Origin: Hyphomonas adhaerens MHS-3
Lineage (GTDB): Bacteria > Pseudomonadota > Alphaproteobacteria > Caulobacterales > Hyphomonadaceae
DNA: 64,000 nucleotides
Direction: 5' to 3'
Assembly (NCBI RefSeq): GCF_000685235.1
Contig: NZ_ARYH01000001.1
Span: 1,550,001 to 1,614,000 of the forward strand
The stretch's first letter is position 1. Each line of letters starts with the position of its first letter. Below are positions 54,506 through 62,124 of this stretch, in pieces. The notes under the pieces were generated by a model, which searched no databases, had not been told where the DNA came from, and was given only the letters and a program-made list of their open reading frames with translations. The translations under genes and the position numbers were made by a program.

Positions 54506-54597
54506 GAATCGCAGGGCTCTGTTAACTAGTGTTAAAGAAACAGCCTATAGGATTCTCAGAGTTAATAAAAACGACTAGCTTGTCGTTAGGCTGATTC
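54506..54597 (+). promoter_or_regulatory. ctrA promoter region: three GANTC sites, a TTAA pair and an inverted repeat
   Basis: GANTC (CcrM) sites at 54506-54510 (GAATC), 54551-54555 (GATTC) and 54593-54597 (GATTC). TTAA-CTAGTG-TTAA at 54522-54535 resembles a CtrA site but with six instead of seven spacer bases. AACGAC-TAGCTT-GTCGTT (54570-54587) is a 6 bp inverted repeat just ahead of the start. In Caulobacter ctrA is controlled by GANTC methylation and by CtrA itself; similar control is inferred. Confidence 0.5.
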
Positions 54598-54609
54598 GGG
54601 AGACGACAC

Positions 54610-55323
54610 ATGCGCGTCCTGCTAATTGAAGACGATAGCGCCGTCGCGCGTTCCATCGAGCTGATGCTGAAGTCCGCGGGCTTCAACATCTACGCCACTG
54701 ACCTCGGTGAAGAAGGTGTCGATCTGGGGAAGGTCTACGAGTACGACATGATCATCCTTGATCTGTCGCTGCCTGATATCTCCGGCTACGAAGTCCTCAA
54801 ACAGCTGCGTATGGGCCGCGTGAACACGCCGGTCATGATCCTCTCCGGTAACCCGGACATCGAGGCAAAAGTCCGCACGCTGGGTTATGGCGCTGACGAT
54901 TACCTCACCAAGCCGTTCAACAAGGACGAGCTGATCGCCCGCATTACCGCCATTGTGCGCCGCTCCAAAGGCCATGCCGAGAGCGTGATCCGCACCGGCG
55001 AGATCCTGGTGAACCTCGACGCCAAGACGGTGGAAGTGGACGGCGACCGCGTGCACCTCACCGGCAAGGAATACCAGATGTTCGAGCTGCTTTCCCTCCG
55101 GAAGGGCACGACGCTGACCAAGGAAATGTTCCTGAACCACCTCTATGGCGGCATGGACGAGCCGGAACTGAAGATCATCGACGTCTTCATCTGTAAGCTC
55201 CGCAAGAAGCTGCAGCAGGCCACCGGCGGCAATCACTATATCGAAACGGTCTGGGGCCGCGGCTATGTGCTCCGCGATCCGCGCCCGAGTTCGAAAACGA
55301 GCGAGGTCGAAGAGGCGGCATAA
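54610..55323 (+). CDS. ctrA: Cell-cycle master response regulator CtrA
   Basis: 237 residues. An OmpR-type response regulator: receiver domain with phospho-acceptor Asp51, and a winged-helix domain whose stretch [40 protein letters not shown] and [15 protein letters not shown] is almost invariant in CtrA. The protein ends in Ala-Ala (VEEAA), the residues needed for ClpXP degradation in Caulobacter. It activates flagellar and division genes and silences the origin. Its phosphodonor ChpT and inhibitor SciP are also in this window. Confidence 0.98.
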   Translation: MRVLLIEDDSAVARSIELMLKSAGFNIYATDLGEEGVDLGKVYEYDMIILDLSLPDISGYEVLKQLRMGRVNTPVMILSGNPDIEAKVRTLGYGADDYLTKPFNKDELIARITAIVRRSKGHAESVIRTGEILVNLDAKTVEVDGDRVHLTGKEYQMFELLSLRKGTTLTKEMFLNHLYGGMDEPELKIIDVFICKLRKKLQQATGGNHYIETVWGRGYVLRDPRPSSKTSEVEEAA

Positions 55324-55350
55324 GCCTTTTCCCGACGATCAGAACAGAAG

Positions 55351-55376
55351 CCCCAGCCCGACGGCTGGGGTTTTTT
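55351..55376 (+). terminator. Rho-independent terminator of ctrA
   Basis: CCCCAGCC-CGAC-GGCTGGGG followed by six T, 27 bp after the ctrA stop codon. Confidence 0.95.
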
Positions 55377-55502
55377 GTTTGTTTCACCCGATAATTGATG
55401 GATTTGTCAGCCATGACTCTCTTTTTGGGAGAAGGCTGTTGTATCTGCTGCAGAACCCGAAAATAAAACTGATCACCTATAGGTAGTCTGCGGGATTGGG
55501 GT

Positions 55503-57041
55503 ATGCGGTTGAAAACGGCAGCGGTGGCTGCTGGCGCTTTGGCGCTGGCATTGAGTGGATGCGGCGGGGGAGGCGGCACAGGAAGCGGCCAGGACCCAAT
55601 AGCCTCACCGCCGCCTCTACCTCCGCCCGCCAATACACCGCCGGAAGTGAACTACACGCTCAGCTCTTCTAGCCCGGATGAAGAGCAGCCATTCTGGATC
55701 GATGCCAGTGGTTCGACGGATTCGGATGGTGACGCGCTGACCATTGCGGTCACTCAGCTCTCCGGCCCGGCTCCCAGCAATGTGCCATTGTTTGAAAATG
55801 TGCCGACCGGCGAAGGGATCTTCGCGTTCCGTGCTCCGGAAGTGAGCGCGGATTCTGCAATGGAGTTTGAAATCTCGGTTTCGGACGGAGAAGATACGAC
55901 CACAGAGAACGTGACTATTTCCGTCCGGAACATCGTCTTGTCGCCTGTCGGCGGTATCGTGAGTGGCGATCTTGCGAACTTCGGGAACCTGCAGAATCCG
56001 GTCGGCGCCGACTTCTTTTCCCAGCCATTCGGCGCGCTGACTTCCGGATTGATAGGTGTGGCGGACAAAGCGGACGATACGGCACGCCTCTCGTTCAGAT
56101 ATGAAAATGATCTGACGACCGAAGAATTTGTTCCAGTCGTGGAAAATGATCTGCCGGACAGCATCGCAGGTGAGAACACCCTTGTGAGCAGCGGGTTTTT
56201 TAAATCTGGGTCCCAGTCGGTTCTGGTTGCTCTGGAAGAAAGTAATCGTGTTCATCTCCTGCAGGCATTTGAGCAGGTTTTGACCACTCAGAAACCTTGT
56301 GCCGTGGCATCGCTCCTTTCTCCGGACATTCCGATTTTGTCAGATCTGGTCGTGGGCAGCCGGGACAATGGTTTGCGGTTGTTCAAGTTCGATGATGTCA
56401 ATGGAATGAACCTCGAACCGAGCACGGTGATCGAGGCTTCCGGTGAGTACTGCCATGTCGGCGGGGATAGCAACGATCTGGTCGCGTATGATTCGTCGAC
56501 GCAATCCCTGCGCTTCTGGACCACGCAATCCGGAGCAGCCCCCCTTGAAGGGGCGAGCCTGCCAATTGCCCAACCACAAGGATTGGACCTGGTCGGGGCC
56601 GCATTCAAGCTCAATGCAACGGGAGCGGATACGTTTACGGCTGCGTTCGTTTTCTCCGATGGCGTCCATGATGGACATCATGAGGTGCACATTTATTCGA
56701 ATGAGCAAGGGAACCCGGGTATCGTCAACACGAAGGTGTACTCGTGGACCAAGGGAGTGCCTTCGGACATCATCATAGAAGACACGAACTCGATGGATGC
56801 CTCGAGCCAATCGGATGTCCTGATCGCTCTGGAAGATATCCCGTACCTTATTTTTATCGATGATGAGCAAGACGTGATGCTCGGTACGTACAGCCCGGAC
56901 TACGCTCCGCTGCAATACCTGCCGGCTCCGTTCTGGACTTCCAGTGTCCGGCACTCCTGGGGGCTGGATCTGGCAAGCGATGCACTCGTACTCACGCAGA
57001 CCCGGACCGGTACGGTCACAATGGTCGAGCTGACGCCATAG
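55503..57041 (+). CDS. Large lipoprotein with an Ig-like domain, function unknown
   Basis: 512 residues. Lipobox LSGC ends the signal; a Gly- and Pro-rich linker (GGGGGTGSGQDP, PPPLPPPANTPP) is followed by a cadherin/Ig-like domain with WIDASGSTDSDGDALTIAV and EFEISVSDGEDTTTENVTIS, and a C-terminal region of about 350 residues with no motif I recognise, possibly a beta-propeller. The gene is somewhat lower in GC than its surroundings. No operon partner; located between ctrA and recR. Confidence 0.75.
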   Translation: MRLKTAAVAAGALALALSGCGGGGGTGSGQDPIASPPPLPPPANTPPEVNYTLSSSSPDEEQPFWIDASGSTDSDGDALTIAVTQLSGPAPSNVPLFENVPTGEGIFAFRAPEVSADSAMEFEISVSDGEDTTTENVTISVRNIVLSPVGGIVSGDLANFGNLQNPVGADFFSQPFGALTSGLIGVADKADDTARLSFRYENDLTTEEFVPVVENDLPDSIAGENTLVSSGFFKSGSQSVLVALEESNRVHLLQAFEQVLTTQKPCAVASLLSPDIPILSDLVVGSRDNGLRLFKFDDVNGMNLEPSTVIEASGEYCHVGGDSNDLVAYDSSTQSLRFWTTQSGAAPLEGASLPIAQPQGLDLVGAAFKLNATGADTFTAAFVFSDGVHDGHHEVHIYSNEQGNPGIVNTKVYSWTKGVPSDIIIEDTNSMDASSQSDVLIALEDIPYLIFIDDEQDVMLGTYSPDYAPLQYLPAPFWTSSVRHSWGLDLASDALVLTQTRTGTVTMVELTP

Positions 57042-57122
57042 GCGCCGTCGGCCCAGAGGTCAGCTGACCTAGAATTGCACGTCTATGCTTGCAACGCCCG
57101 GCAAATACCTGACATTGGGGGC

Positions 57123-57731
57123 ATGTCACAGCGTTCTGCCGGCCCGGAGATTCTTCGCCTGATTGAGCTGATGTCCCGTCTGCCGGGCTTCGGGCCGCGG
57201 TCGGCACGCCGGGCGGCTCTTTTCCTACTCAAACGGAGCGATACGCTGCTGTTGCCGCTGGCCGAGGCGATGTCCGATGCCGGGCGCCGGATCGAGAAAT
57301 GCGAGATCTGCGGGAACTATGACACGTTGCAGCCTTGCGCAGTGTGCCAATCGGGCGGCCGCGATGAGGGCCTGATCTGCGTTGTGGAGGATGTGCCGGA
57401 CCTGTGGGCGCTGGAGCGCGGCGGATCCTATCGCGGGCGCTATCACGTCTTAGGCGGGGTCATGTCTGCCGTCGATGGAATCACGCCGGATGATCTCAAC
57501 ATTCCCTCGCTGATCTCACGGATCGATGCGGGCGGGGTGCGCGAAGTGATCCTGGCGCTGAATGCCACGTTCGAAGGCCAGAACACGGCCCACTACGTCG
57601 CAGAGCAGCTGGCCGGCAAGGGCGTGCAGATTACCTATCTCGCCCACGGCGTGCCGGTGGGCGGGGAGCTGGATCATCTGGACGATGGCACACTCGCCGC
57701 CGCGCTGCGGGCCCGGCGGACGAGCGAATAG
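57123..57731 (+). CDS. recR: Recombination mediator RecR
   Basis: 202 residues from the ATG at 57123. RecR helps RecF and RecO load RecA at gaps. It has the N-terminal helix-hairpin-helix [20 protein letters not shown], a four-cysteine zinc finger [16 protein letters not shown], and a Toprim domain beginning [16 protein letters not shown]. The usual upstream partners dnaX and ybaB are not here. The stop is 12 bp before the convergent sugar dehydrogenase gene. Confidence 0.95.
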   Translation: MSQRSAGPEILRLIELMSRLPGFGPRSARRAALFLLKRSDTLLLPLAEAMSDAGRRIEKCEICGNYDTLQPCAVCQSGGRDEGLICVVEDVPDLWALERGGSYRGRYHVLGGVMSAVDGITPDDLNIPSLISRIDAGGVREVILALNATFEGQNTAHYVAEQLAGKGVQITYLAHGVPVGGELDHLDDGTLAAALRARRTSE

Positions 57732-57743
57732 GCTGAACTATTC

Positions 57744-58880
57744 CTATTCCGCGATGTCGACGCGGAAGATGCCGTCCAGATCCTTGGTGGCGACATAGAG
57801 GTGGCCGTCCGGCGACTGGGCAACGTCGCGGATCGCGTACTCATCCTTGAACAGGTTCTCCCGCTCGGTCACGACGCCGTTCTCCAGCCGGATGCGGACG
57901 AGTTCCAGGCCGGCAGGGCCGTTCATGCCGCCGACGAAGAAGTCACCCTTCCAGCCGGGATAGACATCGCTGGTGAGGCGGGTCAGGCCGGATGGCGCGA
58001 TGGATGGCACCCAGTAGGTGAGCGGTTGCTCCATGCCTTCCTTCTCGGTTTTCTCGGTGATGATCGTGCCGTCATAATTGACGCCATAGGTGATCACCGG
58101 CCAGCCATAGTTTGCGCCGGGTTTGATGATGTTGAATTCGTCGCCGCCCTTGGGGCCATGCTCTGTCTCGTACAGCGTGCCTTCCGTCTTGTCGTAGTAG
58201 AGACCCTGGATGTTCCGGTGCCCGTAGGAGTACACGGCAGGGTTTCCATCCACTCCGTCGGCAAACGGATTATCGGCCGGAATGGTACCATCGGAATTGA
58301 TGCGAATGAGAGACCCATGGGTGATTTTAGGGTCCTGAGCATCCTTCATGTATTTGAAACCTTCGCCGAGTGAGACGAACAGCGTGCCGTCATTGGCGAA
58401 TTGCAGGCGGCCACCGAAATGGTAGGCGGTGTCGCGGGAGTCGGCCCGGAAGATTTCCGTCATGTCTTCCAGCGCGGTGTTGTCATCGCTGAGGCGGGCC
58501 CGCACGACCGCGGTTCCGTTGTCGGCTTCGGTGCCCTGGGCATAGGCGACATAGATCAGGCGGTTGGTTTCGAAATCCGGATCCAGCGCGATGCCAAAAT
58601 AGCCGCCTTGTCCTTCTGTCAGGGCAGGGGGCATGCCGGTGACCGGCGTGGCTTCGCCTTCGCCGCCTGCGGCATAGTTCAGGCCGCCATCCTTTTCGGT
58701 GAACAGGAGGTCGCCATTGGGCAGGAAAGCCAGACCCCACGGGAATTCAGCCTCGATGACAGGGGTCAGCGTTACTTCAAGGTCGCTGGAAACCTCAGGC
58801 GTTGCAGGCGCGGCGGCCGAACCGGGGCTGCATGCAGAAAGGGCGAGGGCAGAAACAAAGCCGGCAAAGATCAGGCGCAT
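57744..58880 (-). CDS. PQQ-dependent soluble sugar dehydrogenase-type lipoprotein
   Basis: 378 residues from the ATG at 58880. Lipobox LSAC ends the signal. The beta-propeller contains the soluble glucose dehydrogenase pattern: FPWGLAFLPNGDLLFTEKDG, YHFGGRLQFANDGTLFVSLG, YGHRNIQGLYYD and EHGPKGGDEFNIIKPGANYG, with the His, Arg and Gly residues that bind PQQ and calcium. It probably oxidises aldoses in the periplasm. PQQ synthesis genes are not visible nearby. Confidence 0.85.
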   Translation of the reverse strand: MRLIFAGFVSALALSACSPGSAAAPATPEVSSDLEVTLTPVIEAEFPWGLAFLPNGDLLFTEKDGGLNYAAGGEGEATPVTGMPPALTEGQGGYFGIALDPDFETNRLIYVAYAQGTEADNGTAVVRARLSDDNTALEDMTEIFRADSRDTAYHFGGRLQFANDGTLFVSLGEGFKYMKDAQDPKITHGSLIRINSDGTIPADNPFADGVDGNPAVYSYGHRNIQGLYYDKTEGTLYETEHGPKGGDEFNIIKPGANYGWPVITYGVNYDGTIITEKTEKEGMEQPLTYWVPSIAPSGLTRLTSDVYPGWKGDFFVGGMNGPAGLELVRIRLENGVVTERENLFKDEYAIRDVAQSPDGHLYVATKDLDGIFRVDIAE

Positions 58881-58950
58881 GGGACGTCTCCCGGGACAGG
58901 AAGGTTGGGGAATGGTGTGGGCAACATAAGTCAGGCCGGGCTTTGGGCCA

Positions 58951-58983
58951 AATAAAAAGGGGCGGCCCTGGCCGGGCCGCCCC
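58951..58983 (-). terminator. Terminator of the first TonB-dependent receptor
   Basis: GGGGCGGCCC and GGGCCGCCCC form a 10 bp perfect stem; on the minus strand it is followed by TTTTTATT, just beyond the receptor's stop codon at 59007. Confidence 0.9.
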
Positions 58984-59006
58984 AATTCGCTTCGGTCTTG
59001 AACCTG

Positions 59007-61901
59007 TTACCAGGACTTCTTGACCGTGACGCCATAGAGCGCCGGTTCGGTCAGGAAGACGTTGGTGAAGAGGCCGGAGGAGTCGTCGGTCAGGTAGTTA
59101 CCCGTGATGACTTCCTCATCCGTCAGGTTCTTGGCGAACAATTCCACGCCCCATCCGTTCTGATCATTGTTGAACAGGATGGACAGGTTGACGTTCGACC
59201 AGGAGTCGAGCTGGTCACGCTGCGTGTTCCAGATCCGGCTGACACTGTCGGCCTGATAGTAGTAGTCGCTGCGGATTGTCATATCCCAGTTCGAATTGCC
59301 GAGGGCTGGGAAGGTGTATTCAGCAGCGAGGTTCAGCGTCGTGTCAGGCGCGCCCGGAAGGTTGTTTCCATCGAGGCTCTTCGCGTCGCCTTCGAACGGC
59401 TCGAGTGCATTCGCCGTTTGGACGTTTCCGTTGCTGTCCGTGTAGCTCACGGTGACACCGTCAAGGCCGAACGACGATTCAGCACCGGAGAACGCACCGC
59501 TGCATAGACCGCGCGTGTCACCCGCATTGAGCAGACCGCCCTGGATGGCACCGAGAACAGTTGCATAACCTTGGGCCGAAACCACGCAGTTGGCGAAGCT
59601 CGCTGCATTTTTCAGCACGACGAGGTCAGAACGGCCATTGGCGCGATCAAGAACGTCGATACCATATGCATCCTGGATCTCAGTATCGAGAATACCCAGG
59701 TTTGCCGTGAGCAACCAGTTGTCCGCCGGCGTCCAGAGGAACTCAACTTCAAGGCCTTTGATCTTGGCGTCGATGTTGGTGTTCACTGAAGACCGGTTGA
59801 TGATCTGAGTGATCTGGTACCCTTCATAGTCATAATGGAACCCGGTCACGTTGAGCTGGGCGACACCGCCGCCAAGCGTGTTCTTCGTACCGATCTCGAT
59901 GGAGTTCACGAACTCAGGATCGAAGGTTTGCGAGAACAGGTTTGCACCGGCAGGCTGCGGTGGGTTGATCCCGCCGCCTTTGTAGCCTTTCGAGTAAACA
60001 CCATAGATCAGGGTTTCGTCGGTGAAGCCGAGATCCGGTGACCAATCGATACCAAAGCGTCCGGTCGTTTCCTTGTCTTCGGTGTTCAGGCTGCCATCTC
60101 CGCCATCATCCGGGGCCGCACCCACGATCGGCGACGGTTGCAGAGGGTCTGCACCAGCCGCTTGTGGCGTGAACAGGAAGGTCGGAATGACATCCTGCTC
60201 CTTTTTGTCGATCGTGTTTCTCAGGCCAAGGGTGAACTTCAGGTTGTCCGTTGCCTGATAGTAAGCCTCGCCAAAGAAGGCGGTTGAATCGAGACGGTAA
60301 GGAGACAAGGAGCGGAAGTATTCACCGCCATCGCCGTTCAGCGTGCCGTTGAACAGTCCGAGATTGTTCGTGCTCCCCGAGTCGAGCGGGACATTCCCGC
60401 CGAAGATGCCGCCACCGGCAGCATTGTTCAACTGGGTCAGGGCCGTCAGCGAGTTCGAAAGAACATAGTAACCAGCCGTGCTGTCATAAGGATCAATCGC
60501 TTCGAAATCGACCTTGATTGCGCCGAGATTGAAGTTGAACGGTCCATCGAAATCCGACTGCAGACGAATCTCGTGCGTGTCCTGATCGCTGCCGCCGCCC
60601 GATTGGTCGAACGTACGGAACAGGTTGGAAACGCCAAGTTCCGGATCAGACACAACACCGCCTGGGAACAGGAGCGGATAAAGGGCAGGAATCGCTGCGA
60701 ATGGACCCGCTGTCTCATTGAAGGCAATGGTTGGGGCGATCTTGTTATAGTCTTCGATCGACTGAACCGAGCTCTCATTGTGGCTGCCGAGATAGGTGAA
60801 CAGCAGGCTGTCAGTGACATTCCATTCACCCTTCCAGGTGATCAGGTCCTGGTCTGCCTTGTAGATCGGGTCGAAGGCAGATTCGATGGTGCGAAGGTCC
60901 GGGTTCACTGGGTCGGTGAAGGCGTCGCCGTTCAAAAGGCCGGCCGTAATGGCAAGACCGCCGCCAAGCGTTGCCTGCGAGTTCACCCGATCGTTTGATT
61001 GGTTGAGCGGAGCATCCTGACAACCGACCGAAGTTACGAGCTGGTCGAATGCAGAGACCTGGAATCCGCCGAATGACGAGAAGCCCGGATCCTTTTTACA
61101 CAGCTGCTTGCCGGCGCGCAGGCGGCTGTCATCTTCTTCGAAGTGTTCGTAGGAAACCCAGCCGCGCAGATTGTCGGTCGGTTCCACTGCGAAGGTTGCC
61201 CGGAAGCTGGAGAGGTCACGGTCATCGATATCGTTGCCGGTGACGGCATTTTTCACATAGCCGTCGCGTTGCAGAAGTGAGCCGGCCAGGCGCAAGGCGG
61301 CCTTGTCGCCAAGCGGCAGGTTGACCATGCCTTTCGCTTTGAACGTATTCTCGTTGCCGTAGGTCAATTCGGCATTCGCCTGAAACTCACCCAGCACAGG
61401 CTTGGCGGTGATCAGGTTGAACACACCGCCGGTGGCGTTCCGGCCGTACAGCGTGCCCTGCGGACCACGCAGAACCTCGACCCGTTCGACATCGTAGAAT
61501 TCCGCTTCGAACAGACGGTTCGCTGTCAGTGGGACATCGTTCTGGTGGATACCAACCCCTGCGTCACCAGACTGGGCGACCGAGTCCACACCGATGCCGC
61601 GGATCTTGAAGTTGAAGCCCGTGAAGTTGCCTTTGGTAAAGGTCACGTTCGGGATGGATTTGACGAGGTCCGGGCCGCCGGTCAGCTGGAGCCGATTGAG
61701 CGCCTCTTCGTCAAATGCCGAGACTGCGATCGGAACGTCCTGAATGGATTCCTCGACCTTCTGGGTCGTCACGGTCACGGTGGAAAGTGTTCGGGTGCTT
61801 TCGCCGTCCTCTTGCGCGACGGCAACCGGGGCGAGCAGCCCCATGGCCAACACGGAAGCGCCAGCCAGCCAGACACATTTCGAGTCTCTGTATTTGGTCA
61901 T
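59007..61901 (-). CDS. TonB-dependent outer-membrane receptor
   Basis: 964 residues. Signal peptide (LAGASVLAMGLLAPVAVAQ), TonB-box-like TVTVTTQKVEE, a plug domain (IPNVTFTKGNFTGFNFKIRG, VERVEVLRGPQGTLYGRNAT, GGVFNLITAKP) and a 22-strand-type barrel with a C-terminal closing strand ending in a Lys-Ser-Trp (VTVKKSW). The plug belongs to the sphingomonad/caulobacterial type active in uptake of complex carbon sources or siderophores. The substrate is unknown. A second receptor lies directly upstream on the same strand. Confidence 0.93.
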   Translation of the reverse strand: MTKYRDSKCVWLAGASVLAMGLLAPVAVAQEDGESTRTLSTVTVTTQKVEESIQDVPIAVSAFDEEALNRLQLTGGPDLVKSIPNVTFTKGNFTGFNFKIRGIGVDSVAQSGDAGVGIHQNDVPLTANRLFEAEFYDVERVEVLRGPQGTLYGRNATGGVFNLITAKPVLGEFQANAELTYGNENTFKAKGMVNLPLGDKAALRLAGSLLQRDGYVKNAVTGNDIDDRDLSSFRATFAVEPTDNLRGWVSYEHFEEDDSRLRAGKQLCKKDPGFSSFGGFQVSAFDQLVTSVGCQDAPLNQSNDRVNSQATLGGGLAITAGLLNGDAFTDPVNPDLRTIESAFDPIYKADQDLITWKGEWNVTDSLLFTYLGSHNESSVQSIEDYNKIAPTIAFNETAGPFAAIPALYPLLFPGGVVSDPELGVSNLFRTFDQSGGGSDQDTHEIRLQSDFDGPFNFNLGAIKVDFEAIDPYDSTAGYYVLSNSLTALTQLNNAAGGGIFGGNVPLDSGSTNNLGLFNGTLNGDGGEYFRSLSPYRLDSTAFFGEAYYQATDNLKFTLGLRNTIDKKEQDVIPTFLFTPQAAGADPLQPSPIVGAAPDDGGDGSLNTEDKETTGRFGIDWSPDLGFTDETLIYGVYSKGYKGGGINPPQPAGANLFSQTFDPEFVNSIEIGTKNTLGGGVAQLNVTGFHYDYEGYQITQIINRSSVNTNIDAKIKGLEVEFLWTPADNWLLTANLGILDTEIQDAYGIDVLDRANGRSDLVVLKNAASFANCVVSAQGYATVLGAIQGGLLNAGDTRGLCSGAFSGAESSFGLDGVTVSYTDSNGNVQTANALEPFEGDAKSLDGNNLPGAPDTTLNLAAEYTFPALGNSNWDMTIRSDYYYQADSVSRIWNTQRDQLDSWSNVNLSILFNNDQNGWGVELFAKNLTDEEVITGNYLTDDSSGLFTNVFLTEPALYGVTVKKSW

Positions 61902-62061
61902 CTAATTTTTCCTCCCCTCGGGCCGGCGGGATTGCTGGCTTCGAGCTGTTCTTTGAGCCGTTTCTTTTTGAACGTGCTTCAGAATCCATCGAATGGCAGC
62001 CGGGAGGGAAAGTCAATATTTTCAGTTGGAAGGATTGGCCCGGTGGACCCTACGTAAAGGC

Positions 62062-62096
62062 AAAAAATGAGCGGTGTCCGGGGCCGGACACCGCTC
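62062..62096 (-). terminator. Terminator of the second TonB-dependent receptor
   Basis: GAGCGGTGTCCG-GGGC-CGGACACCGCTC is a perfect 12 bp hairpin; the minus strand continues with six T. It lies 29 bp past the stop codon of the right-edge receptor. Confidence 0.95.
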
Positions 62097-62124
62097 TGTT
62101 TGCAAGATTGTGCCTAAAGAGACC

